Position numbers and translations under genes: made by a program. This document shows positions 37,518 to 45,759 of a stretch of 64,000 bases of DNA, piece by piece. The notes beneath the pieces are model-generated. The model was given only the letters and a program-made list of their open reading frames with translations, made no database searches and was not told the DNA's origin. Source of the DNA: Halomonas urmiana (GTDB lineage Bacteria; Pseudomonadota; Gammaproteobacteria; Pseudomonadales; Halomonadaceae); assembly GCF_005780185.1 (NCBI RefSeq), contig NZ_VBUI01000022.1, forward strand, positions 1-64,000, read 5' to 3'. Each line of letters begins with the position of its first letter. Within the stretch, counting starts at the first letter, position 1.

Positions 37518-38624
37518 ATGCCCCGTTTTCCCGACCACCTGACCGGCGACGGCCCGACCAATCCCTTCCCCGGCATCCGCGTGCTGGAGCGGCGCCTGGG
37601 CCGAGAGATCCCCCACCGCCTGGGCTCCAACGAGGGGCTGGACATGCCCCATCGGGCCCTGCGCGCGCACTTCGGCGACGCCATGGTCGAGCACGCCTAC
37701 TGCTACGGCGACTCGGAGGCGCTGGGCGTGCGCCAGCGCCTCGCCGAGCAGCAAGGCCTGCCCCTGGACGCGCTGCTGGTCGATGCCGGCGCCGACAGCC
37801 TGATCGCGCTGGCCCTGCGCACCGTGGCCGAGCCCGGCACCACGGTGGTCGCCACCGCCGGCACCTACCCCACCTTCGGCTACTTCGCCAGGGGCCAGGG
37901 CTGCCGGCTGGTCGAGGTCGCCTACGACGAGTCGCCCGGGCGCCTCGCGCCGGACCTCGAGGCCCTGGTGGCCGCGGCTCGAGAGACCGAGGCGCGGCTG
38001 GTCTATCTGGCCAACCCCGACAACCCCAGCGGGCATCTCCACGGTGATGATGCCGTGCGTCGCCTGCGCGAGACCCTGCCCGACGACTGCTGGCTGCTGC
38101 TCGACGAGGCCTATCACGACTTCCGCGAGGACGCCGACAGTGCCTTCTCCCGCCAGGTGCTGCCCGGCGTGATCCGCCTGCGCACCCTCTCCAAGGCGCA
38201 TGGCCTGGCCGGGCTGCGCATCGGCTATGCCATCGCCGAGCCCGAGACCCTGGCGATGATGATGAAGGTGCGCATCCACTACGCGGTCTCGACCCTGACC
38301 CTGGCCGCCGCCGAGGTGGTGCTCGACCATCCCGACGAGACCCGCGAGCACATCGCCGCCGTGCATCGGCGCCGGGAAGTGCTGGCCGAGCATCTGCGCG
38401 GACTCGGTGCCGAGGTGCTGCCCAGCGCCACCAACTTCATCGGCGTGCAGATGCCAAGCGCCGCGCTCGCCGAGCGGGTCAACCGGGAACTCCTCGAGGC
38501 CGGACGCCTGATCGCCCGCCCCGCCCATCCGGACCTGGGTCACGTGCTGCGCATCACCGCCGTGGAAGACGCCCTGGTGCCGGGCCGGCTGACGATACTC
38601 GAGAAGGCTCTGCGCCCGGCCTAG
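37518..38624 (+). CDS. HisC-like class I/II aminotransferase
   Basis: A 368-residue PLP enzyme of aminotransferase fold type I, nearest in pattern to histidinol-phosphate aminotransferases. Marks are RLGSNEGLDMP at the N-terminus, the PLP region VYLANPDNPSGHLHG, DEAYHDF, and the PLP lysine in RTLSKAHGLAGLRIGYA. No other his genes are near, and it faces the amidohydrolase/OCD/RidA operon, so transamination of the amino acid or amine released by deacetylation is an alternative to a histidine role. The ribosome site is weak (TGGAAG). A near-copy of its last 50 codon-region bases lies at 51285-51336. Confidence 0.85.
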   Translation: MPRFPDHLTGDGPTNPFPGIRVLERRLGREIPHRLGSNEGLDMPHRALRAHFGDAMVEHAYCYGDSEALGVRQRLAEQQGLPLDALLVDAGADSLIALALRTVAEPGTTVVATAGTYPTFGYFARGQGCRLVEVAYDESPGRLAPDLEALVAAARETEARLVYLANPDNPSGHLHGDDAVRRLRETLPDDCWLLLDEAYHDFREDADSAFSRQVLPGVIRLRTLSKAHGLAGLRIGYAIAEPETLAMMMKVRIHYAVSTLTLAAAEVVLDHPDETREHIAAVHRRREVLAEHLRGLGAEVLPSATNFIGVQMPSAALAERVNRELLEAGRLIARPAHPDLGHVLRITAVEDALVPGRLTILEKALRPA

Positions 38625-38774
38625 TTCTGATCTCTCGGCAACTGGATGCGGCGACGATCGCGGCGACGTCGCCATCGGCTTCGGCCCTGACCAACGGCCG
38701 GCCCTCAGCAGGGCGCTTTGCGGGAGAAGAGGGCCACAAGTCGTCCGGCCTTTGCCCTTCGCGCCACGGTCCCC

Positions 38775-40628
38775 TCACCCATCAGACGGGGCGTCGACCC
38801 GTACCCGCACATAGGACCCCGGCGCCTCCTCGAGGGGCGGGTAGTCACTGCTGCCGGGCTCGCGGGCCGGTACCTGGCCGCCGGCGTGGCGCTTGAGCCA
38901 GGTGCGCCATTCCGACCACCAGGAGCCCGGGTGGTGGGTGGCCGAGGCCAGCCAGCGCTCAGGGTCTTTCGGCAAGCGGCCATAGGTCCAGTAGCCGTAC
39001 TTCGGCGAGTCCGCCGGGTTGATGACGCCGGCGATATGCCCGGATCCGCCGAGCAGGAAGCGGGGGTTCTTGCCCAGCAAATGTGCCCCGCGGTAGCTGG
39101 AATGCCAGGGAGCGATGTGATCCTTCTCGGTTGCCACGAAAAATGTCGGGATGCGCACCTGGCTCAGGTCGATGGCTTCCCCCGCCAGGGTGATCCCGCC
39201 CGGTTCGGCCAGGCGGTTCTCCAGGTACATGTTGCGCAGGTAGAAGCTCTGCATGCGCTTCGGCATGCGAGTGGAGTCGGAATTCCAGTAGAGCAGGTCG
39301 AAGGCCTTGGGGTCGCGGCCGAGCAGGTAGTTGTTGATCACGAAGCCCCAGATCAGGTCGGCGGATTGCAGCAGGTTGAAGGCGTTGGCCAGGTGCGTGC
39401 CTTCCAGGTAGCCGAGCCGTTCCATGTGCTGCTCCATGTTGCGGATCTGCTCCTCGTCGATGAACACCTCCAGCGGCCCCACGTCGCTGAAGTCGAGCAG
39501 GGTGGTGAAGAAGGTGGCGCTGTGTACCCGGTCATCGCCCCGGGCGGCCTGGTGCGCCAGGGTGCAGGCCAGCAGGGTACCGCCGATGCAGTAGCCGATG
39601 GTGTTGAGCGTGTCCTCGCCGGTGACCTCCTGCACCACGTCCATGGCCTTGAGGGTGCCCTGGGTGAGGTAGTCGTCGAAGGCCACCTCGGCATAGCGCT
39701 TATCCGGGTTGACCCAGGAGATCACGAACACGGTGATGCCCTGTTCCACCGCCCAGCGGATGAAGGAGCGCTGCGGGGTGAGGTCGAGGATGTAGAACTT
39801 GTTGATCCAGGGCGGGACGATCAGCAGCGGCCGGCGGTCGACCTCCTCGGTGGCCGGGGCGTACTGGATGAGCTGCATCAGATCATTCTGGAAGATGACC
39901 TTGCCCGGGGTCACCGCGAGGTTCTCGCCCAGTGTCAGTTCGGCCGAATCGCTCTGCTTGATGCGCAGCAGGCCCTCGCCCCGTGACAGGTCCTCCATCA
40001 GGTTAGCCAGGCCCTGTAGCAGGTTGGCGCCGCCGGTGCGCACCGTGGCCTCGATCACTTCCGGGTTGGTGGTGGCATAGTTGCTGGGGGCGAGGGCGTC
40101 GATCAGCTGATGGGCATAGAATTCGACCTTCACGCGCTCGTCGTGGTCCAGCTCCTCGGTGACCTCGTGCACCCCCTTCAACCACTGCTCGGCGGTCAGC
40201 TGGTAGGCCTGGCGCAGCGCGTCGAAGAAGAGGTTCTCCTCCCAGCCCTTGCCCTTGAAGCGCCGGTCGCGCGGCGCGGACTCGTGGTCCGGTGAGGACG
40301 CTTCACCGAGCAGGCGCTGGGCGGTGTCCTGCCAGAGGGCGGTGTAGCCCTGCCACAGTTGCCGCTGGAGCTCGAAGGCCTGCTGCGGATGGAACATGAA
40401 CTGCTGGCCCAGCCGGGCGAGCGACTTGGCCGCGACCGCCGGGTCGGGCAGGGTGAAGAAGTCCCCGCGCGCCTGGCGCTCGAGCCAGCCCTGCCAGGCT
40501 CGAGATGAGCCGGCCGACACGCGCGCAAGGGTCTCGGCATAGCGCTGTGCCAGCTCGTCGGAGGGCGTCTCCTGGGGGGATGGCGCCGGATCGCCAGGTT
40601 TCGCTGACGACGGTTTCTGGTCACTCAT
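38775..40628 (-). CDS. phaC: Class I poly(3-hydroxyalkanoate) synthase
   Basis: Polymerises (R)-3-hydroxyacyl-CoA into PHA granules. The 617-residue protein has the synthase N-terminal domain followed by an alpha/beta hydrolase core. The lipase-like box GYCIGGT holds the catalytic Cys, LLIVPPWINKFYILDLTPQR precedes it, and ATEKDHIAPW (catalytic Asp) and GGSGHIAGVINP (catalytic His) follow. The length and WINKFYILDL type indicate class I (short-chain monomers). The start at 40628 has AAGGGGCAAGG upstream. Orphan: no phaA, phaB or phasin is adjacent, which is common in Halomonas. Confidence 0.96.
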   Translation of the reverse strand: MSDQKPSSAKPGDPAPSPQETPSDELAQRYAETLARVSAGSSRAWQGWLERQARGDFFTLPDPAVAAKSLARLGQQFMFHPQQAFELQRQLWQGYTALWQDTAQRLLGEASSPDHESAPRDRRFKGKGWEENLFFDALRQAYQLTAEQWLKGVHEVTEELDHDERVKVEFYAHQLIDALAPSNYATTNPEVIEATVRTGGANLLQGLANLMEDLSRGEGLLRIKQSDSAELTLGENLAVTPGKVIFQNDLMQLIQYAPATEEVDRRPLLIVPPWINKFYILDLTPQRSFIRWAVEQGITVFVISWVNPDKRYAEVAFDDYLTQGTLKAMDVVQEVTGEDTLNTIGYCIGGTLLACTLAHQAARGDDRVHSATFFTTLLDFSDVGPLEVFIDEEQIRNMEQHMERLGYLEGTHLANAFNLLQSADLIWGFVINNYLLGRDPKAFDLLYWNSDSTRMPKRMQSFYLRNMYLENRLAEPGGITLAGEAIDLSQVRIPTFFVATEKDHIAPWHSSYRGAHLLGKNPRFLLGGSGHIAGVINPADSPKYGYWTYGRLPKDPERWLASATHHPGSWWSEWRTWLKRHAGGQVPAREPGSSDYPPLEEAPGSYVRVRVDAPSDG

Positions 40629-41068
40629 GGCCTTGCCCCTTGGTGGGTACCGCTCGATAGCGGCCTGTCTCCGAGCCATGGCCGGAGGCAGGCCGACGAA
40701 CCAGGGCCGACGCGCTGACCCCACGCGGCCGCAACCTTCCGTTTCAGTATCGTCGGGACTGGGTGAGACGCCAACCAGGATGCGCTCCCCTCCCCCATCA
40801 GCCAACATGCTCATGTCGTCAGGCTCGCGCTCTACCGCCTTGTCGCTCCCCTCCAGCGCTCCTAGCTTGAGAGTCACTCGCCTTGCACTAGGGTAAGGCC
40901 CGCCGGTGTCGTGATGATGTCCGACGTGCCGATACCCGATGAGGAGCCGGCATGGACTTCAGCGACCCTCCCCCCGAGGCGGCCGTGCCCGTCCTTCTGA
41001 CCGAACAACCTACCGAGAGATCACAGCGAGCCCTCTAAACGAATCGGCCCCAGAAGAGGCGCAACACC
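40629..41068. other. 440-bp intergenic region upstream of phaC
   Basis: Separates divergent phaC and the DUF2784 gene. It holds one small forward ORF of 28 codons (40952-41038, MDFSDPPPEAAVPVLL...) with a good AGGAG before its ATG; no homology is recognised and it ends 30 bp before the next gene. No terminator or clear promoter hexamers were identified. Confidence 0.4.
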
Positions 41069-41494
41069 ATGGAACCTCGCCTGCTCTATTCCCTGGCGGC
41101 GGACGCCATCCTGATGGTTCACGCGGCCTTCGTGCTGTTCGTGGTGCTGGGACTGGCGCTGACGCTGGTCGGCAAGTGGCGCGCCTGGCACTGGGTGCGT
41201 CATCCCGGGTTCCGCCTTGCTCACCTGGTGGCGATCGGCATCGTGGTGCTGCAGGCCTGGTTGGGCGCGCTCTGCCCCCTCACCGCTTGGGAGATGGCGC
41301 TGCGAGAGAAGACAGGCGATGTCGTGTATACCGGCTCCTTCATCGCCTACTGGCTGCACGAGCTGCTGTACTATCAGGCCCCCGCCTGGGTCTTCACCGT
41401 CGTCTATACGTTATTCGCTGGCCTCGTTATCCTCAGCTGGATCTGGGTGCGTCCTCGCTCCTTCCGCCGCAAGGGACGCCGTGACGCCCGCTGA
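41069..41494 (+). CDS. DUF2784 membrane protein
   Basis: A 141-residue protein with four predicted membrane helices: AADAILMVHAAFVLFVVLGL, LAHLVAIGIVVLQAWLGALC, a third around FIAYWLHELLYYQAP, and WVFTVVYTLFAGLVILSWIW. The pattern with HAAFV, CPLT-WE--LR and YTGSFI-YWLH-LLYY is typical of DUF2784, a widespread family of unknown function. It has a basic C-terminal tail. Monocistronic by spacing. Confidence 0.85.
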   Translation: MEPRLLYSLAADAILMVHAAFVLFVVLGLALTLVGKWRAWHWVRHPGFRLAHLVAIGIVVLQAWLGALCPLTAWEMALREKTGDVVYTGSFIAYWLHELLYYQAPAWVFTVVYTLFAGLVILSWIWVRPRSFRRKGRRDAR

Positions 41495-41530
41495 TGCGTG
41501 ATGTCGCGGTCCGAGTGAATCCGCGACAAC

Positions 41531-41986
41531 TGTGACTTTGCATACCCCTATGCGGACGCCAACATCAACGCCTTGGCCCGGTGCCATGATAAGGCAGCGG
41601 TGCATGGGGCGGCGGCACAGGCAGGGATTCCGGTGTCCCGTCAGGAGCTGCTGCGGCTGGCCCCCGACCTCCCCGCTCTGCCCCGGGCCTTCCCGGCCTT
41701 GCTGAAGCCCCACGACGGCAGCGGCAACATAGGCATCACCACCAGATCGCTGGTGCATGATGCGGGAAGCGACGCCTGCTGCCTGCGCAACCTGCTGGAG
41801 GAGCGGGCGACCCCCGCCAGGATCGTCGCGGAAGAATACCTCCCCGGCCGCAAATTCAGCGTGGCCGTCCTGGGCGCCACGGGGACCGGCGAGGAGCCGA
41901 TATACCAGCTACCGCTTACGATCGAGGACAAGGTCCAGCGCACCGTGTATGGCCGGCAAAGCGAGGCACGGCTTGTGGCGAAATGA
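41531..41986 (+). pseudogene. ATP-grasp (D-Ala-D-Ala ligase-like) fragment
   Basis: About 150 codons resembling the central part of a D-alanine--D-alanine ligase-like ATP-grasp enzyme: NINALARCHDKAAVHGAAAQ, AGIPVSRQELL, FPALLKPHDGSGNIGI and AEEYLPGRKFSVAVLG. The N-terminal domain and the whole C-terminal metal-binding part are missing. There is no ribosome site before any start codon and the reading frame simply runs out. Regarded as a remnant. The AT-richer patch downstream (42020-42200) carries a sigma-54 promoter for the next gene. Confidence 0.65.
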
Positions 41987-41991
41987 CAGTC

Positions 41992-42005
41992 GTGACAGGT
42001 GTCAC
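41992..42005. promoter_or_regulatory. Palindromic activator-site candidate upstream of the VOC gene
   Basis: GTGACAGGTGTCAC is a perfect 6-bp inverted repeat around GG. It differs only by one symmetric change per arm from the palindrome at 49147-49160 upstream of the GMC/E1-E2 operon. A weaker second copy (GTGACAGTTGTAGC) follows at 42006-42019. It is about 110 bp upstream of the -24/-12 promoter, the usual distance for a bacterial enhancer-binding protein. Confidence 0.65.
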
Positions 42006-42115
42006 GTGACAGTTGTAGCGCCGGCGTATCACCATGGTCAACTCGAATCCTCCCTTTTCTTTAAACCCCGTTAGAACTCAGTACATTAAACAGCGATCGC
42101 GACATACTCCTCTCT

Positions 42116-42131
42116 TGGCATGGCCCTTGCT
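42116..42131 (+). promoter_or_regulatory. Sigma-54 promoter of the secreted VOC gene
   Basis: TGGCATGGCCCTTGCT matches TGGCAC-N5-TTGCW with one change; GG and GC are separated by exactly ten bases as RpoN requires. It lies 77 bp before the gene's ATG in an AT-richer stretch. Confidence 0.82.
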
Positions 42132-42207
42132 TAAAGTACCCATGTTGCCCGTGACATACCGCGGTAACCATCAAGACAAAACAACTCATAAGACACGGAG
42201 TCATGCC

Positions 42208-42798
42208 ATGACTTTCACTCCGAAGCGTACGATGCTTACCCTGTCCCTGCTATTGGCCGCCCAGGCCGCCCAGGCCGAACTTCCCGGCATGCAGGGGCCG
42301 CAACACTTTGGCTTTACCGTTCCCGACCGTCAGGCCGCCGTCGACTTCTTCGTCGAGGTGATCGGCTGCGAGGCCTACTTCACCATCGGTCCCTTCGGCC
42401 CCTTCGAGGACGACTGGATGACGGTGAACCTGAACGTCCACCCGGAGGCCACCATCCCCGCCGCCCACCTGGTGCGCTGCGGCGACGGCACCAACCTCGA
42501 GATCTTCGAATACACCGCGCCGGACCAGCGCACCGAACAGCCCCGCAACAGCGACATCGGCGGACACCATATCGCCTTCTATGTCGACGATATGGATCAG
42601 GCCGTGGCCTATCTGAAGGAGAACGATGTGAAGGTGCTGGGTGAGCCCCATACCTTCACCGAAGGCCCGATGGAAGGCCTGACCTGGGTCTACTTCATGG
42701 CGCCCTGGGGCATGCAACTCGAGATGGTCAGCGTGCCTTTCGGCAGCATGGGGTACGAAGAAGAGAATCGCGGTCGTCTCTGGGACCCCAGGCACTAA
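42208..42798 (+). CDS. Secreted VOC-family (glyoxalase/dioxygenase fold) protein
   Basis: A 196-residue protein with a clear signal peptide (MTFTPKRTMLTLSLLLAAQ, cleavage after AQA near residue 24) and one two-module vicinal-oxygen-chelate domain. The start of module 1 is GPQHFGFTVPDRQAAVDFFV and module 2 starts GGHHIAFYVDDMDQAVAYLK. Metal-ligand-like His and Glu residues are present (HFGFTV, NLEIFEY, HHIAFY, QLEMVSV). VOC proteins include glyoxalases, lyases, epimerases and extradiol dioxygenases; periplasmic forms are less common. CGGAG precedes the ATG. Controlled by a sigma-54 promoter and convergent with the E1-E2 operon, which shares its operator motif. Substrate unknown. Confidence 0.85.
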   Translation: MTFTPKRTMLTLSLLLAAQAAQAELPGMQGPQHFGFTVPDRQAAVDFFVEVIGCEAYFTIGPFGPFEDDWMTVNLNVHPEATIPAAHLVRCGDGTNLEIFEYTAPDQRTEQPRNSDIGGHHIAFYVDDMDQAVAYLKENDVKVLGEPHTFTEGPMEGLTWVYFMAPWGMQLEMVSVPFGSMGYEEENRGRLWDPRH

Positions 42799-42861
42799 CT
42801 TCCGATCGTCACTCGCCCCATTCTCCGAGATGGCCGCGAACCGACACCGGCGAAACAGGCG

Positions 42862-42896
42862 AAAAAAGGAGATGGCCGATTGGCCATCTCCTGTTT
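42862..42896. terminator. Bidirectional terminator, VOC gene / lipoate ligase
   Basis: Perfect stem GGAGATGGCC/GGCCATCTCC with loop GATT. On the reverse strand it is followed by six T and on the forward strand by TGTTT. It ends both the VOC transcript and the seven-gene reverse-strand operon. Confidence 0.92.
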
Positions 42897-42965
42897 CCTA
42901 CCAGGGCCCGCTTGCCCATGGCAAGGCGCCTCGCGTCGCTAGCGACGTATCAATGGGTTGTTTGA

Positions 42966-43673
42966 CTAGCCCCGGTAACGCGCCAGCAGCGTGTCGAGGG
43001 TCTCTGGTTGGAAGCCGGGGATCGCCTCGCGCAACGCGATGTGTCGCTCGGCCCGGAAGCGCATGGGGTCACCGATACCGGCCTGGAAGTCGTTGACGAC
43101 CGCCACCAGCTCCGCGGGATTTCCCTCGACCTGCATGGCGCCATGCACCAGCAGAGCCATGTCACGACAGCCCCGCACCCGGCGCCAGCGCTGGGCGGTA
43201 CCGACCAACTTGCGCCCGGCGATGCGCACGTTGAAGCGCCCATCGCAGTAGGAACCGGCGACCGGGCCGAGATCGCTGTCCGCCACGCCCAGATGACCGA
43301 GCCAATCGCACCAGGGATCGCCCAGCCGGTGATAGCCCCACTCGAGGTGGGCCGCCGAGCCGCCCACCCGGCAGCGCTGGGCCAAGGCGACATTGATCAC
43401 CTGGGGCGACTGGGGCACCGGCGTCCCGCCGGTAGCACGGAAGCGAACCGGCCAGCCCCGCTCGGCCAGCCGCGCCCGGGCCTCGGGGAAGCCCGCCAGG
43501 CGCTCGTGGCGACGCGGCATCACCAGGCCCCGGTCCCGGGGCGACCAGGCCAGCCAGCCGAGCGATATCTCCCCCTGACAGACCATATCGAGGAGGGCCT
43601 CCTCGGCGACGAGGCCCTCCTCCACCGTGGGGCGTTGCAGGGTCATGCTGGAGATGTCGAGCGGACCGGTCAT
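42966..43673 (-). CDS. Lipoate--protein ligase-family protein
   Basis: A 235-residue member of the LplA/LipB ligase fold, last gene of the E1-E2 operon. The lipoate and adenylate region RATGGTPVPQSPQVINVALA corresponds to the family's RR-GG--V-H/Q segment. GSYCDGRFNVRIAGRKLVGT contains the catalytic Lys and the G--Q motif (GTAQRWRR). It presumably lipoylates the free lipoyl-domain protein encoded three genes upstream, making the complex independent of the cell's general lipoylation. It is 12 bp past the E2 gene. Confidence 0.85.
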   Translation of the reverse strand: MTGPLDISSMTLQRPTVEEGLVAEEALLDMVCQGEISLGWLAWSPRDRGLVMPRRHERLAGFPEARARLAERGWPVRFRATGGTPVPQSPQVINVALAQRCRVGGSAAHLEWGYHRLGDPWCDWLGHLGVADSDLGPVAGSYCDGRFNVRIAGRKLVGTAQRWRRVRGCRDMALLVHGAMQVEGNPAELVAVVNDFQAGIGDPMRFRAERHIALREAIPGFQPETLDTLLARYRG

Positions 43674-43685
43674 GGTTCCCCCGGA

Positions 43686-44447
43686 TCAGTGGCGCAGTTC
43701 GTGGTCGAAGGCATCGGGCGCGAGGCGCTCGATGCGCTCGACCAGCCTATCGAGAAAGGCCGCCGCCGGCGCGCCATTGACCGCCCGGTGATCGAAGGTC
43801 AGCGACAGGCCGATTACCTCCGCGGCTCGCCCGCCCCCGTCGCCGTCCGGCACCATCCGCGCCTCGATGCCGCCGATGCCGAGGATCGCCACCTGGGGCA
43901 GGTTGAGGATCGGCGTGAAATGGTGCACCCGGGAGCGCCCCAGGTTGGAGACGGTGAAGGTGGCCCCGGTCAGCTCACGCACGCCGAGCTTGCCGGCACT
44001 GGCCTGCTCCACCATGTCGCGTCGTGCGCCGGGCAGTGTCCCCAGTTCGATTGCCTGGGCGTCGAACAGCGCCGGCGCCAGCAGCAGATCATCGGGCAGC
44101 GGCACGGCGAGCCCCAGATGCACCGCAGGGTGTTCGGTGATGCAGTTGTCCTCCAGGGTGGCGTTCAGCGCCGGGAACTCGGCCAGGGTCTGGACCACCA
44201 GGCGCAGCAGCAGGTCCTGCACCGAGGGCGGCGTGAGCCCGGCGCCCCGGCAGTGCTCGCGCAGGGTCTGAACGGCGCCGAGCTCGGCGCCGGCATGGTG
44301 GGTGAGCTGAGCGGTCGATTGCAGGCTCTCGCGCATCTTGGTGGCGATCATGCCGCGCATCCCACGCAGGGGAATCTCGCGCGGCTCCTGACCCGCCCCC
44401 GGGCCGGCCGCCTCATCGGCGGCGCTTGGTTGAGTGTCGAGTGGCAT
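43686..44447 (-). CDS. 2-oxoacid dehydrogenase E2 catalytic domain, stand-alone
   Basis: A 253-residue protein consisting only of the dihydrolipoyl acyltransferase catalytic domain. It shows REIPLRGMRGMIATKMRESL at the start and the active-site FDHRAVNGAPAAAFL near the end (His and Asn/Asp of the HRxxxG motif). Normal E2 proteins also carry N-terminal lipoyl and subunit-binding domains on the same chain; here the lipoyl domain is a separate gene 10 bp upstream and no subunit-binding domain is visible. It probably accepts the acyl group formed by E1 and passes it to CoA. Confidence 0.88.
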   Translation of the reverse strand: MPLDTQPSAADEAAGPGAGQEPREIPLRGMRGMIATKMRESLQSTAQLTHHAGAELGAVQTLREHCRGAGLTPPSVQDLLLRLVVQTLAEFPALNATLEDNCITEHPAVHLGLAVPLPDDLLLAPALFDAQAIELGTLPGARRDMVEQASAGKLGVRELTGATFTVSNLGRSRVHHFTPILNLPQVAILGIGGIEARMVPDGDGGGRAAEVIGLSLTFDHRAVNGAPAAAFLDRLVERIERLAPDAFDHELRH

Positions 44448-44457
44448 GGTGGCCTCC

Positions 44458-44694
44458 TCAGTCGTCCAGGCTGGCGATGGTGGTACCCTTCGCGACCACC
44501 TCGTCTTCCTGCTTGGCGATGGCGAGGCGGCCGGCGGCCGGCGCCTCGATCTCATACTGGGCCTTCTCGACCATCACCTCGGCCACCAGGTCGCCCTGGC
44601 TGACCTGGCTGCCATCATCGACCAGCCAGGCGGTGATCACGCCCTCGTTGTCACCTTCCCAGAGATCCTCGGGTACGGTAATCGCGGTGCTCAT
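44458..44694 (-). CDS. Free-standing lipoyl-domain protein
   Basis: A 78-residue biotinyl/lipoyl domain with the lipoylated lysine in EVMVEKAQYEIEAPAAGRLA (near residue 44) and typical flanks ITVPEDLWEGDNEGVITAWL and VVAKGTTIASLDD. It serves as the swinging arm between E1 and the separately encoded E2. The lipoate ligase gene at the operon end is its likely modifying enzyme. Confidence 0.93.
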   Translation of the reverse strand: MSTAITVPEDLWEGDNEGVITAWLVDDGSQVSQGDLVAEVMVEKAQYEIEAPAAGRLAIAKQEDEVVAKGTTIASLDD

Positions 44695-44709
44695 CAGCGG
44701 TGTCTCCTG

Positions 44710-45741
44710 TTATTGGCTCATCATTTGGTGATAGGCGTCGACGATCTTGTCGGCATTGGGCAGCGCCCACTGCTCCATCGTCGGCGCGAAGGGGATCGGA
44801 ATATCCGGGTAGGCGACGCGCCGGGGCGCGGCCTTGAGGCAAGAGTGGTCGTGCTCGGCCACGCTGGCGATGATCTCGCCGCTCACGCCATAGCTGTGGT
44901 AGTCCTCGTCGACCACGATCAGCCGGCCGGTCTTGGCCACCGAAGCACGCACCGTCTCGCGGTCCAGCGGCACCAGGCTCCTCAGGTCGACCACCTCGGC
45001 ATCGACGCCCTCCTCGCCCAGCGCCTTGGCGGCGCGCAGGCAGTGATGCACCCCGGCACCCAGGCTGACCAGGGTCAGGTCCTGACCTTCCTTGACCACG
45101 GAGGCCTTGCCGATCTCGACGGTGTAGGGCTCCTCGGGCGTCGCTACGGTGGCGCCCTTCTCGGTGCCCAGCCAGCCCATGCCCTGCAACGACTTGTGGT
45201 ACATGAAGACCACCGGGTTGTCGTCACGGATCGCCGCGGTCATCAGGCCCTTGGCGTCATAGGCGTTGCTCGGCACCACCACCTTCATGCCCGGCAGGTG
45301 GGCGAAGGTGCCGTAGAGGCACTGGGAGTGCTGGCCACCGTCGGAATAGCCGCCACCGGTAGAGGTCATCAGCACCATCGGCACCTTGACCTTGCCGCCG
45401 GAGAAGTAGGTGTTCTTGGCCATCATGTTGTAGATAGCGTCCATGCACACGCCGAAGAAGTCGACGAACATCAGCTCGACGATGGGACGCATGCCGTCGG
45501 AGGCCGCGCCCACGGCGGCGCCGATGAAGGCAGTCTCGGAGATCGGGGTGTCGCGCACGCGTTCGGACCCGAACTCCTCATGCAGGCCCCGGGTATTGCC
45601 GAAGACGCCGCCGAGCGGTCCCACGTCCTCGCCCATCACGAAGACCGTCGGATCCTGGCGCATTTCCTGGGCCGTCGCCTCGGCCATGGCCCGCGCAATG
45701 GTCAGCTTGCGGGAGCCGGTAGCAGCGGTTGAAGTGGTCAT
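44710..45741 (-). CDS. 2-oxoacid/acetoin dehydrogenase-type E1 beta subunit
   Basis: A 343-residue transketolase-like subunit that pairs with E1 alpha. Marks are FVMGEDVGPLGGVFGNTRGL at the N-terminus, ISETAFIGAAVGAASDGMRP, ELMFVDFFGVCMDAIYN, and the C-terminal VDLRSLVPLDRETVRASVAK. The alpha/beta split form is that of acetoin, pyruvate (Gram-positive type) and branched-chain dehydrogenases; which one cannot be settled by eye, though the AcoR-type regulator favours an acetoin-like cleavage. The start at 45741 follows AGGAGAG. Confidence 0.93.
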   Translation of the reverse strand: MTTSTAATGSRKLTIARAMAEATAQEMRQDPTVFVMGEDVGPLGGVFGNTRGLHEEFGSERVRDTPISETAFIGAAVGAASDGMRPIVELMFVDFFGVCMDAIYNMMAKNTYFSGGKVKVPMVLMTSTGGGYSDGGQHSQCLYGTFAHLPGMKVVVPSNAYDAKGLMTAAIRDDNPVVFMYHKSLQGMGWLGTEKGATVATPEEPYTVEIGKASVVKEGQDLTLVSLGAGVHHCLRAAKALGEEGVDAEVVDLRSLVPLDRETVRASVAKTGRLIVVDEDYHSYGVSGEIIASVAEHDHSCLKAAPRRVAYPDIPIPFAPTMEQWALPNADKIVDAYHQMMSQ

Positions 45742-45759
45742 GGGTTCTCTCCTGGGCAA

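Noticed and set aside
41531..41986. The ATP-grasp fragment as a functional small gene
   Set aside because: It lacks both the N-terminal domain and the metal-binding C-terminus and has no ribosome site before any start codon.
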